A stretch of DNA of 64,000 bases, from positions 23,963,911 to 24,027,910 of the forward strand of contig CM037843.1 in NCBI GenBank assembly GCA_021234535.1, written 5' to 3'. This stretch comes from Stichopus chloronotus. Taxonomy: Eukaryota > Echinodermata > Holothuroidea > Aspidochirotida > Stichopodidae. Position numbers and translations under genes: made by a program. The first letter of the stretch is position 1; each line of letters begins with the position of its first letter. The notes under the pieces were generated by a model, which had not been told where the DNA came from, made no database searches, and was given only the letters and a program-made list of their open reading frames with translations. Positions 1 through 11,958 of the stretch are shown here, piece after piece.

Positions 1-2374
1 TCATAAATTGAATTGATTTAAATGCTTCAGAAAGGGGTTTCTCTTTACAAATAGCTTCGAGTTCTCATTGCTAGAATAACATTCACTATAGACCACTGGC
101 AGACGCCCTTTTGGAATGTACAAACAGTCATGATATCTGACTCTTACCTCGTTAACCACATCAGCAGTAAACTATACGCGCAGCTTTGGCAGAGTCTACT
201 CTTGCTCGTGTATACTTTCCTATATGTCTACAAAGATCCCGCAGCTTAACAAACATATACCAGAGCGTACCCACGAAAGTTCAGGGCCTCTGATTTGTCC
301 AGCAACCCCCCCCCCCCCCATCACTGAGCGTATCCTCATTCACTCTTAAAAAAATATTCCCAAAATGCATTGCTTGCGATCTTCATTTTTTTTTTCATAT
401 GTGTGTCCCCGCAAGTACTCACGAATTTCTCGGGGGAACCTTTCACTTCCACCTCAGGGTATCAGAATTCGAAACAGAGTCAAAACCCAACCCCCACCCC
501 CTCACCTCCTCTACCTACCCCATTCTCGGGAGTGTACCGTGGGCACTTGAACGATATACCTCTTGAATGTATATTCTTTTCCACATACATACTCGGTAGT
601 TGTACGATCTTCACGAATCCAGAATAATCGTCGGGGACGTATGATGACACATCCACTGTGAGAGCTGCCACTTACTTGGAGGACAGGCTGGTACACTCCT
701 TCTCCCAGACACTAACCGTACTCCATATTTCATCGCAGAAATCATGGACGTGATTTATCTGAAACCGAACGGAAAGAAGAAAGAGTCAGCGAAGGGAAAC
801 GCGTCGCTTAAAGAAGCTCTTCAACAACAGAGCGTAACCTTACACTGTTTACTTAGATGGAATCCATTTCAGTAATGCGTGTTTCCCACTGCCGCTGCTT
901 AATTCCTCGTTTCTCCAGGCCGGAGGAAGATTTGAAATTTATTTCTTCATCTGTCTTTCTCTCCATCTCCCTCTCTTCCGTCGTTGGCAAAGTCAGAGCG
1001 GGAGAACTTTCGACAGCTGCATCCGACAGAGCAATCATATTTAGTACATTAATTCGTCAAATATTACTCAAAAAAAAAAAAAAAAGAAGAAAGAGAAAAA
1101 GATAAAGAGAAGTGGAGAGGCAGAAATGGTGGGAGGGTGGAGATGAAACAACGTAGTGATTTATGCGGTTAGTGTTTCCCTTTGCGTGAGTCACTTTGTA
1201 AACTCACAAAATAAATGTATATATAAAACATTGCAAAACTGCAGTCATTCAACTCTTTACATTTCTTTGTGGATTTCCTCTCCCAAACAGCATGATACAA
1301 ATTTAAGCTGTTGTATTATGATAAATAAGCTTGTTTAAATTTTGCCTCACGATGCTTTTCCTTCTACGGTCGAATTAAATTTGAGTTGTTTTCCCTTTCT
1401 TTGTATCTACCATTTGTGTACGGGGCATTAAAAGAGAAAAGAAAAAACATGAAAAATTTCGTTCGTCTTTAGGGTTGATAAAGTTATTAGATATACCTAT
1501 CAATATGAGGGAATTATCGCCAAACTCTCCAAACAGACGGCATTAACTTGCTAGAATTATTTTTTTCAACAAAATGACAAAAGCCCCGTCCCATGGGTGG
1601 CCAAAGTGGCAAAATTACGCTCGTTGCTTGATGCCTGCGCCGTGCCGAATAATTCTCATGGGCTTGGAGCCGTGTGGATGATTTCACGCAAGCGTTCATA
1701 TCCCCATCTCTTCATTAGCGGCGCCTTTTAAAAGCTTTGCTTTCTTTTCAATAAATTGGACTTGCATTTCTTTCTTTCTTTCTTTTTTTGTCCACTTCTT
1801 TTTCATCAACTTCTTCTGGGGAAGATTGCCATGGGCGTCAGGCAGCATTTCAAAATTACGCGGGAAGAGAGAAAGGTAAACATGGAAACGACAGCGTCCT
1901 TCCGAGGCGTTTCAATCCAGAGGACCAAAACGGGGAACGATAAACATATCGCGAGATCATGCGAGGGTAAAATGAGAGATTTTTAAATATTCGCCTGAAT
2001 GGCATGTTTGACAAACTGGCGCCGAAAGGTGCTACCTAATACTTATACCAGTTAAGCCATCACACACACATAATTTAATTTCGCTGTATCACCTTCATAT
2101 TTTGCTTGGTTTTAGTATTTAAAGAAAAATACGTTGATTTTTGTTCATGATTAAGTTGGGAGTAATAAAGTTTACATCAATGATTATAAGATCACGTGAC
2201 AGTGTTTAAAACTCGTAAAAATTTGATCTTCACTGAGCAGAATGCATTTCGTTGTTTTTTTTTTTTTTTGCCTTGTTTTTCTTTTTGTTTTTAATTGAAA
2301 GGTAGTGAAAGAACTGTCAAAGGTGTTCGACCTTTCATACGATTTAAATGGGAGACCGAAAGATGTCGAAGAGC
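1..2374. other. Unique-looking noncoding DNA
   Basis: I see no gene here. The stretch has a 14-base C run (306-319), an A-rich then purine-rich tract (about 1070-1140), and T-rich tracts near 1775-1800 and 2255-2290. Open frames are 85 codons or less, overlap on both strands, and show no recognisable motif. Most likely intergenic or intronic. Confidence 0.6.
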
Positions 2375-2403
2375 GGAGGAGGAGGAGGAGGAGAGAGAGA
2401 GGA
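2375..2403. repeat. GGA/GA microsatellite
   Basis: About six GGA triplets run directly into a GA dinucleotide repeat. This is a simple purine repeat. Confidence 0.85.
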
Positions 2404-2574
2404 CGGAAGGTATAGCAGTTAAAAGGCGATATGAATGATCGATCACTCTATATCAGTCACAATGAATATGCGCGCACATGTTACCATGAGGACTACTGAC
2501 TATACATTCAAGTCCTCTCAACAGTACGACAACTCAGTCAATGTTTAATTCACGTGCGTGCTTGATAATGTTCG

Positions 2575-2975
2575 ATGATACTGGAAACGATTACGAGTGT
2601 CATGGATGAGGATGACGATATTGATGACGATGACGATGTGGATGTGGATGATGGCGACGACAATGATGGTGTTAATGATGACGATGATGACAAAGATGCT
2701 GAGAATGGCAATGGTGATGTAGCTCGCGATAACAGTCATGACGACGATGATGATGGTGATGTTGAAGAAGATGTAATGATGATGTTGACGATGATGACAA
2801 TGATGTCGATGATGATAATGATTATGTTGATGAAGACGATGATGTTGTTGATGATGACGATGATGATGTTGATGATGACGATGATGATGATTATAACATT
2901 GGTGATGATGACGGTGATGGTGGTAATGGTCCGTATCGTCGCGATGACGATAAAGACTACGGTAATGACGAAATG
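2575..2975. repeat. Imperfect GAT/GAC triplet repeat tract
   Basis: About 400 bp of interrupted GAT, GAC and GTT triplets on the plus strand. Because the period is three, long frames stay open on both strands: Asp/Met-rich on plus (134 codons from 2575), His-rich or Ile/Val-rich on minus (up to 158 codons). The compositional bias fully explains these frames. I see no domain, splice context or start context that argues for a protein, so I treat the tract as low-complexity DNA. An acidic or His-rich exon cannot be formally excluded. Confidence 0.8.
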
Positions 2976-5139
2976 GTGAAGAAAGAAACGAAAAAATGCA
3001 TGATAGCCTATGTGATAACAAAATGCTCGTAGCTCGGTAGCGATTTGCTCAGTAGAATATAAATATATTGGAGAAATAATTACACGCTCTCGAAGGCTCT
3101 TGTCGAGAAACATATATCGATTGATGGCCAGGCAAATGCGTACAATGCATTGTTGACAAATCACTCCAAAATTGTATGTAAAAGAGAGATTCTTTTCTCC
3201 CCTTCTCTCGTCGTTGCATTACGGATAAAATTTTTCTTGTTCATGAATATTTTTTGCGAGTTTTTTTTTTTTAGAATCCCGTATAGTCGACGTTTTAACG
3301 AGGATATCAAAGGAAAACAAGAGAAAAAAGCCTGGAAGGTTTTTTTTTTCTCTCTCTCTTTTTTACAAGTTACGGACAGTTTCGCAGTAATTACAGAAGA
3401 TCGATCATTAAAGGGGGATGATGAATAATCGGCAATTAAAGCAATAGGCTGTTGTACTATCGAACTGTCACTAAAAAGTGGGATGGTGGACGGATTGGTG
3501 GGGGAGGGTAGTTGGCGGTGGAGATTGGAAGAAAGTGGGGTGAGGGAAATGGTAAAGCTGATTCAGCCGCGGCGTTATTTAAAGCGACACTATCGAAATT
3601 ATCCCATACCACTGAAGACCATACCAGAAATCAAAAGACAATGCACGTTAAATCTCTTTTGCAAAATGTGAAAGAGTTAACGTTTGGGACAACGTGATCA
3701 CCTACTTTACCCTCTCCGCCCCACCCTCTTGTACGCCGATATATAGCTACTGCTTCTTACGGAAGGCAAATTAAACGTGTTACCACTGCAGGCCAAAAAC
3801 GTCAATTGCTCTGAAGGAGTAACACCTTACTGATCACCAATTATTTGATGTTATTGTCGCTCTTAACTCTTAAAGCTGTTCACGGCAAAGAGAACCAATT
3901 AAGATACACACGATTCAATGACAGGAACTGGGCATTCGAAAATAAAATTACCGAATTTTTACACTTGGACTCCAGCACACTTTAAACGAAACTCTTTTGA
4001 CACAAACATGGACAACAAGAATGGGAAAAGGAAATCGAGAAGAAAAAGTAAAAGAGAAATAATGAAAACAAGAAGCAGGACGAAGAGTCGCGAAGAGGAG
4101 GGGGCTTGCAAATAACAAATAAAAGCCTCTCTCGTCTGCCGTATACACAGCATTTTTCGTCGTCGAAATTACTGGCACTTTACACTTAAATGGACACGGA
4201 CAAGGAATATAACGTATGAGCTTCAGGAAGTGTTTATCACTCTTAACACTACTGCTTTAAAAGTATGAAATGAAATAATTGAAGTGAATGGAGCAAAAGG
4301 GACTGATCGCAGGCGGTGAATTGCGTGCCAAAGCAAAGTCTCGAAAGCCATTTTGATTTGGGCAAAAAGTGCAAAAATCGATCACATTTTCTTTCATTCG
4401 CGACAGCATGCATGATTTAGAAATGAGGCCTCTTTTGCAAAATGGAGCGTAAGTTGAAATGTCTCGAAAATTAGCTGTCAAATATACTTTAGCAAAGAAA
4501 CTATTTTAACAAATTCGTCCAAACACGTTAATTTGTCAGAAGGATACTCACGCAGCCATAAAAAATACACACTTTACGCGCTCTGCGCTTAGTTGTAATA
4601 CATTCAGTTAAGCCTTCTTTCCCCCCCCCCCCCCCACTCTCCCTCTTTCTTTATGTTTCGTTCAAAAGATGAGAAAAAGATCAGCGGAAACGAAAAAAAA
4701 GAAGAAAAAAAAAGAAAAAAAAATGAAATGAATAAAGACAATGTACTTTTTGAAAGTGTGTTAATGTTGTAGCATTTGAATTATGGTACGGTTAATGATG
4801 GAATGTACTATAATGTTGCTAGCTTCATAGTTAAATAGGTTATGAATTTATTGATTATAAATGGTTTAACGTTTGTTGCATATTACTGATTTGATTAATT
4901 TCCAGGTCAGATGTAAATATTACGTGCAAGTGTTAAAGCACACCGAACAATGCACCGCCCTCTTTCAAATTATTGGTCGCAGCATGAATGCACGTCGAAT
5001 ACTTCCATTTATGGCGATACACAACAAATGATTCTCACCGACACTCAAAACAACATTTTGCGTAACCATTTATTTTTAATCACAACCGTCTCATATCATG
5101 TACCAGTTAGTTTAACGAGCTTCGAATAGTGCAGCATAC
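2976..5139. other. Noncoding DNA with homopolymer tracts
   Basis: No gene seen. The stretch holds T-rich runs (3256-3271 and 3341-3364), a 15-base C run (4621-4635) followed by a pyrimidine tract, and an A-rich purine tract (about 4670-4735). Frames are under 95 codons. Confidence 0.55.
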
Positions 5140-6200
5140 CATGTGACGTCATGATGATGCAATACAGCACACGAAGTATCAACCAATCAACCATTTTTAT
5201 TAAAAGACACATCGATCAGCACAAAGATCACTTATCGCAAATTTATATAAATGCAGCTTAGGCTATGATAGCATACAAAATACTGCATTTATAACTGATT
5301 ATAAGTCCAACCGGTAATAAGTCCACTCGGCTTTAACACCGTACATTTTAAACATGATTTACAGTACAATTTCAATACAGACACAATTTCAAAACAACAG
5401 CATTCACCTGCACCAATCACTTTAAGTCAATTTATGACTTGCAGTTCGGCTAAAAAAAAAAACGTACGACGAAAGAAGAAGAAGAAAGAAACAGATCATG
5501 AAATATGACAGTACAAAAGAAACACCGATCATCTGTAATGAACCGACTACATTGAAGCCTAGAATATGATGACATACAGCATACAGGGTATAAACTGATC
5601 ACCAGTCAAATCAATAACAGTTCGATATGTTCAGAAAAAAAACAGAAACAGTGTAACGTACTATCAATTACAGTCACACACGTGGCATACAATACTACAC
5701 AATCATGTTGTGTGTAACTGTTGTGCATATCGATTGCAGTAAGAATGCAGAGTGAAAATAACCAAATCATGATTACATACAGCAAATCAATTGCCAGTTC
5801 TATGGCTGTGCCAGGACAGCATACTACAAAAACCATCAAAATAAGGACGAATTTACATATCACATAAAAAAGCACATTAAAATGAATCAATTGTCAGTTA
5901 CATGGAGGTACACTAGCCCAACACACTACAGGTATAGGGCACCATCAACTAAAGATCAATCAAAACACGTGTCAAGTATGATGACACATAACACATTGAA
6001 ACAATCACTGTTTAGGACGAATACAGTACAGCATAAAACATAAAATAACCAAACGATGATTACGTACGTCACACTGTACGCATAAATTTACTGCCACTAA
6101 TGTGACTATACCAGCAAAACACACTAAAGAAACCATCGAATAAAGATGAATCAAAACACATAAAATAACGACCTCGTGAAACATGACCGTTGACTCATAC
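5140..6200. repeat. Degenerate ~100-bp A/C-rich tandem repeat
   Basis: Related phrases recur at roughly 100-bp steps: AATCAATTGCCAGTT near 5786 and AATCAATTGTCAGTT near 5886; a degenerate version near 5997; and CTGCCACTAATGTG near 6090. A longer match, ATAACCAAA..ATGATTACxTAC, occurs near 5758 and again near 6045. GATGACATACAGCATAC-like phrases recur near 5265, 5567, 5770 and 5980. Monomers are strongly diverged and spacing is irregular, so the boundaries are estimates. Confidence 0.45.
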
Positions 6201-8968
6201 CACGACTCATCATGTTACGGAATCAAGTTCTGGTTGATATATAACGAATAACACATCATTGAAGACACGATGGAAACTGATTTGACCTCGGGGAACACAG
6301 TTCAAAACTGAATTTTTCAAATTTATGGAAAGATTGAGTTACATTATGACTGTATTTGTATATTTAGTGTACTAAGAGAATATTTTTTTGTGTCCAAAGT
6401 TCTGGCGGCTTAACCAGTTTTCTTTTTCCCATAACCTTTTACAGGGTCATTTGGAGAAAGAGTGAAATGATAAATCCCTCTTGGAATATATATCCTTTTC
6501 ATATCCTCTCCTTTTTAAAGGAATCAGGCAGTATAAGAGAAATGAAATTTGCCATCCATCAGGACTTAGTCAGGACAATACGCCATTCCAGATTTGGCAT
6601 CAGTATCTACCTCGGGTCACATGCAAAAAAGACCAAACTTGTTGTGGTGAATAGTATCGTTTCAAAAATTATATTCTCAAGTATAGAAAAACAAAATAAC
6701 TACTCCATTTCAAATTCCTGTTGAAAATAGAAAAAGAATATTTAACTACTTCATGTTGAACATGTCTCGAATAAGTTCTAGATTTTCAAAACTTTTTAGC
6801 CCCACTCATATGTCTTGAGACTCTTCCGCGAACAGGCAGTAAGATCATTTTCAGTGTTAACAATGGTAGGGAAGCGATAAATACAGTACATATTGTTTGT
6901 AAGTTTGTATAGTACGGCAAATTGGAAAGTAACACAGTAAAAAAAAACTGGTTACAGACGGAAGAAATTTTGACCCAAACGTCCTTAAACAATTTGAACA
7001 TTTCCTGATAAGACTTGAGACACACACTGTAAGGGAACGTGAATCTAAACCATGTCTTCGCCAACTGAGAAAATTGCCTAACAAAACAAAGGATTGTGTG
7101 TGCTTATAGTTGTTACTCACTATCTTTACATAGGCCTATAGAAAGTTACCGTGTGCTGTTTTGTGTGCAGTATATGGCCTGAGAAACGTAGCCGAAAATT
7201 TAGCTGCTCTAATTTTCATTTTCGAGTTATTTTAAGCTGTCGGTTGAAGAATTATGTGCAAATTTGTATACCAGACACACGGCAGCAGTAACGCTGTCCG
7301 ACAAAGATACTGCCAAGCATTGTGAAATCTAGGGCTAGCCCGTATCTAGTTATGTTCACCCTCGTGAAAGACTCAGCGGAGAATCTTACCGGTACACAAG
7401 AGCGGACGGATATAAAATAATAGATCGTGTATAAAATACATACACAGTGGTAAATTGTTATTAACTTCGTTTTATGGTGCGCTGCCAGTCGTGTACATCA
7501 TACAAAACATGTGGATACAATAAGAACAAAAACGTTATGAAAACGAAAGGTCGTATAATGAAATGCCAGGTACCCTCCTAAATTGACAAAGCTATTCACA
7601 ATGACCGTAAAATGCGCATTTATATTGACGCCGCAGATAGGTTTATTGATCAGGATTCACTTTAGTGTTCTCTTTTAATACTTTTCCGATCTCCGAGTGT
7701 ATAAATCAGTAAAATGAATAACTTTGACAAACATGGGTTATTGGTTTAGAATAAAAAAAAAAAAAATAAAGATCATGACCTCTCAAGGGAATTTCGTGAT
7801 CCAAGACACTTAATTCTGTATTGGCCTGCAAAGATGTGCCAACTGTGTCATAAACAATATCAAAGAATCGAGCCGATCAGTTTTTTTAAGTAAGTTTCTG
7901 GCAGATTCGGGGTGTGAGAAAATGGCCATCAAATTCCTCCTTATTATTGCATTGAAGAAGTTGTACCAGCTAACATTAAATCGATCAGCTGGAACGACTC
8001 TATCAACCAGGAGTGCTCATACATTGTACTTATTTTTGCCCTAAATACGTTAGAATTGATGGTCAACCTCAGTCAAATTGTTACATCTTTGCTTTTCCAC
8101 CGGAATTAATATGTTGAGAGTTCATCGACAAATCCTTGGTCAACGAAGAGAAGTAATAAAAGATATTCTGTGAAACTTTAGAATGAAAAAATAAAAAAAT
8201 CTGCTCGATGACACATCGAGACGGTTCATATTTTTTTTTATAAAGGATGAATGTGAATCTATACAAAATTACGTGTTATATGTTATACGCGTGATGTTCA
8301 TGCCTGATAAAGTAAGTTCTGCTAATGACGTAATTAAAGTTCTTGACATGATACGCATTGCTAGCCTGCTACTTTTGTCTAACGACTGACTGTTGTTATT
8401 ATTGTAACTCTTGTAGGTTTAACCTGTCCCAGAAAAACGAACTAACTGAAGCAAGTATCATGATGGGGGATAAATATATATTATGAAAAAGTCGAAGACC
8501 ACGGAACTTAACCCACTAACATGCATTTGTTGGTCTTTACTTTGCAAGTGTACGATTGGCTATAAGAAGTAGGCTACATTATAAACTTATGATATATGAA
8601 CCGTATATCGTACTATTGGTTAGGTCGGAATCAGGTGCAGTAGTACGGTATATATACGGAAAAAAAAAACGGACATCCGATATTGCTTCACGACGTCTTG
8701 GCAAAATATAAAACGATGTGAAAACGTGGCAGCAGTTAACCGTTTTCAAATTAACAGGAGATTAGGCTGCAACCATAGTCATTTTCAAGGAAGTATTATA
8801 ACGTTCATTATATATGCCGATTACGTAGGCTAAACGAGGACTCGGCGGTTTTCTATGGATTAAGTAAAGGCTTGTACAGGCTATGCAGATTCCGATACAA
8901 GATTTGAGACCAAAAAAAAAAAGAAGGTCATTAAATCGTTACATGGACGGCAGCTTGGTAAGTCTGTT
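6201..8968. other. Unique-looking AT-rich DNA
   Basis: I see no gene, tRNA or clear repeat. Scattered short A and T runs occur (7751-7766 and 8229-8239), and a TAGGCCTA palindrome lies near 7131. Open frames are under 95 codons with no recognised motif. Confidence 0.5.
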
Positions 8969-9006
<38 letters not shown>

Positions 9007-9009
9007 TAA
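8969..9009. repeat. TA dinucleotide microsatellite
   Basis: About 20 TA units with a single G interruption at 8989. Confidence 0.95.
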
Positions 9010-10161
9010 CATTATGTCCAATCATATCATTCATCAATTTGCATCTGCTCATGGGCATGACCATGACTCATCATCGATTTATACTGCGCAGTATTCTGCC
9101 TGAGTCAGCTTAACACAAATACATACATCAAGTCGATAACTTTGAAATGCTGTTGCGGAAATATTATCAAAACTATTCTCGAAGTTGATAGTTTAACTCA
9201 CACGGCTGCATTGTATTTGGACTTGTCAAAGAAAGAAAAAAAAACAATTTTGTCCAAATTGACCCACGTTATTTGGTCCGAGAAGCGTTTAACTACATGC
9301 AAGATTGAAATTAGCCACAAACGTTCCTATCTGCTTTGTTACACACGTAATCGTAGTTTTGCGTTTATATCTTTTTAAATTTAAAAAAAAAAAAAATTAC
9401 TTCTGGCATTAACATAAGTGAGTGGCGACCTGAAGCTTGCAAAAGATTTTGAATATTTAGCAATAACTTCAATTATGCAACCTCATCTAATAAAGAATGA
9501 TTGATACACATATAACTAAAGTTGGGTAAAGTAGACATCCTCAGTGATCAAGCTCCCATCATGCAACTGTGCTTTTCAAACTATTTCTTTTTGAGCTCCT
9601 GAGGACGTAAAATACACGTACACCCTTACTGTAAATAGCGTATCTGGTTCATTATTGAAAAGAAATTTTATTTGCACCTTTGTGGGAAGCGATAGGAACG
9701 GTGGGTGATACTTCTCCTGGCCAACATCACCAATTCGACCCACCCATTCTACTGGTTTATTTTTCTTATTAAAATATCAAACAGCTTATACAAGCATTGC
9801 TCAATATGTAAATAGGTCGACGGTATTTGCTAACCAACGGTATACCGTCCACCGACGGTATCCTAAATTAGTCAGTTGTGTTGCAATATAAAGTTCGATT
9901 TCGTTGTATAACGTTGGGCAAAGACTGTATACTGAATAATAACAAAATCACGATTATAGCAGTATAGCTAACTTCGGTGAAGTTTTTAAGACCCCGTGAA
10001 GTCTATTGATACTTTAACGAGAGAATTCTACTCGAGTTAACTTCAAGAAGTAAAGACTGTCAACCCCCCACCCCCATAGACAGTGCTCACACAGTTCTCG
10101 CACACACATGTAGTCATGTTTGTACAGCTATATCACTGAAGAGTGATTGAAACATGGTCTC
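9010..10161. other. Noncoding DNA
   Basis: No gene seen. A short self-complementary phrase (CGGTATACCG, near 9838-9847) and a C-rich patch near 10065-10076 are the only structured features. Confidence 0.5.
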
Positions 10162-10500
10162 TTCAAGGAAAATAATGCGTTCGTTTTACAGAAGAATACT
10201 TAAACAAACCAAGATTAATGGACACAGAATGATACAAGGATGTATGGCAGTACACTTTTTTTTTTTTTCAAGAAATAGGTTTCTCACAGAAAGAAATTCA
10301 GTTATTTGTTGATCAAGAATGATATGTTCAACGAAACTTTAACAAATTCAAATGATGCATATTCCTTGACTTATCATACATATAAAATATTTAATTTAGG
10401 AGTTTAGATTTTTACAGACGTTTATCGGCGAGTTGGATGGTTTGTTACAACAATAATTAGAGCTGTTTTGATTCTACGCCATAATTGGAGCATTTCAAAG
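10162..10500 (+). mobile_element. Miniature element, family M1, diverged copy
   Basis: The copy aligns along its length with elements at 39515 and 55292. The left end (TTCAAGG then GCGTTCGTTTTA) matches the terminal repeat of the 39515 copy. The phrases AGAATGATA, TTTTCAAGAAATAG, AGAAATTCAGTTATTT and AAATTCAAATGATGCAT follow in the same order, then GGATGGTTT. The right end is degenerate (ATTCTA-CGCC-ATAATT near 10470-10482). No open frame is shared between copies, so it is non-autonomous. Superfamily unassigned. Confidence 0.65.
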
Positions 10501-11795
10501 ACCTCAGTTCTCTTTTAAGGAAAGAAAGGGTTGACGTGCATCAACCATACCAATGGTAACCAACCAACCATCAACCAACCATGCTTGGTCCAAAAAGTCA
10601 CTGAATGCAGATTCTTTTTTCAGATGAAATTTTTCTTTTTTCAGATAGGATCATTTACAACTGCTTCAAATCAATCATTCCAAGACTAATCAGAAAGAGG
10701 GGCAGGTAAGGGGCGGTACTCTGCCATTTTATTGCACGATTATCGCCGTACCTACATAGAGATTGCAGCGATGATATGGGGAAGGGGGGGGGGCTAAAAG
10801 GGACGGGGTCATCAGTTGATAGTATCAAATGATAAGCCAATTCATATTTTTTCTCCTGGGTGTAGTTACCTTTGTCCAAACAAGTACGGTATATCAGCGA
10901 TTCAATTATGACATCACTGAGTAACAAATCTGATAGGCTAATGTTTTAAAATTTTATTTCATGGTGATGTATAAATTACGTGGTTCATTTCTGGGGGTGC
11001 ATGGATGTGCGTGTGAAGGGGGAGTGATGAGGGATAAATGCAGAGTTATACCGTAATCTCTTCTTGCTGAAAATTAATTATTACTGCAATCTTTTTCACC
11101 AAGGATAAACTAAAGGTGGAAAACATAAAAAACACCCCCCCCCCCCTTCCATAAACGACTTCAAACAATGGAAACAGCCTGACAGCTTTGATAAAATGAC
11201 TTCAAATTTCGATATCTTACAAACTCAAGATTTATGCTCTGCTCTTATTGATATAACACTGCTTTCGGACTGTAATTGATTGCAATGGGCGACGCCGCAG
11301 CTAGGTAGGCCAATTTCAAATTCGAACACCGAAGACGTTTATTTTTCCTCATCGAAATGTTGCCAGTGTACGTGAGTGTGTTAAAAATTAAGAAAAAGAG
11401 AAGAAGAAATCCTCATCCCGATTCGTGCTTGAATTATTCGCGAGAATTTCAAGTTCATGAAAAATTCAGGACAAACGTGACGAGCTTGAAGTTGGATCCG
11501 GTAAGGGAATTAAAACCAATTGTCAGGAAATAAATCACATCTAGGAGGAAAGGTGAACTTTGAGGATTAACTGAACATAAATTATTTGTGTTTTATCTCA
11601 GGCTATTGACGAGAATATCTTTGTTTTCATCTCTTAGAGCTGTGTAATCTTCGGGCACAGTTCAAGGTTTCCTTCAAAGTGGAAAACTCAATCGTTACAT
11701 AAAGAGATTTTTTAAAAGGTAAAAGCCTCTATGGTGACTCCCTGTAGAACGAGTATGTTGAATCCACTTTAAATCCACGCAAGGCGCAATTAATG
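10501..11795. other. Noncoding DNA
   Basis: No gene seen. It contains a CAAC-rich patch (10547-10580), a G10 run (10784-10793) and a C12 run (11135-11146). Confidence 0.5.
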
Positions 11796-11958
11796 CACTG
11801 AAAAAAATGTCTGTAAATTTACAGAAAATAAAACAAAGAAATCAATAAGAATTACAGAACTTGTTTGGAAACTAATTACTAGAACATGTCTTTCCTTTCC
11901 TTTTGTATTTCTTTATTTTCTGTAAATTAACATTTTACAATTTACCTTTTTAACAGTG
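11796..11958. mobile_element. 163-bp fold-back miniature element
   Basis: The two ends are inverted repeats. The left begins CACTGAAAAAAATG and continues TGTAAATTTACAGAAAATAAA; the right ends TTTATTTTCTGTAAATTAAC...TTTTTAACAGTG. The best-paired block is TTTACAGAAAATAAA against TTTATTTTCTGTAAA. Outer CACTG/CAGTG ends are the kind seen in several DNA-transposon-derived miniature elements. I see no clean target duplication, so the superfamily is left open. Confidence 0.6.

Noticed and set aside
2545..3021. His-rich 158-codon minus-strand frame and Asp-rich 134-codon plus frame
   Set aside because: Both are translations of one GAT/GAC triplet tract; period-three DNA keeps all frames open.
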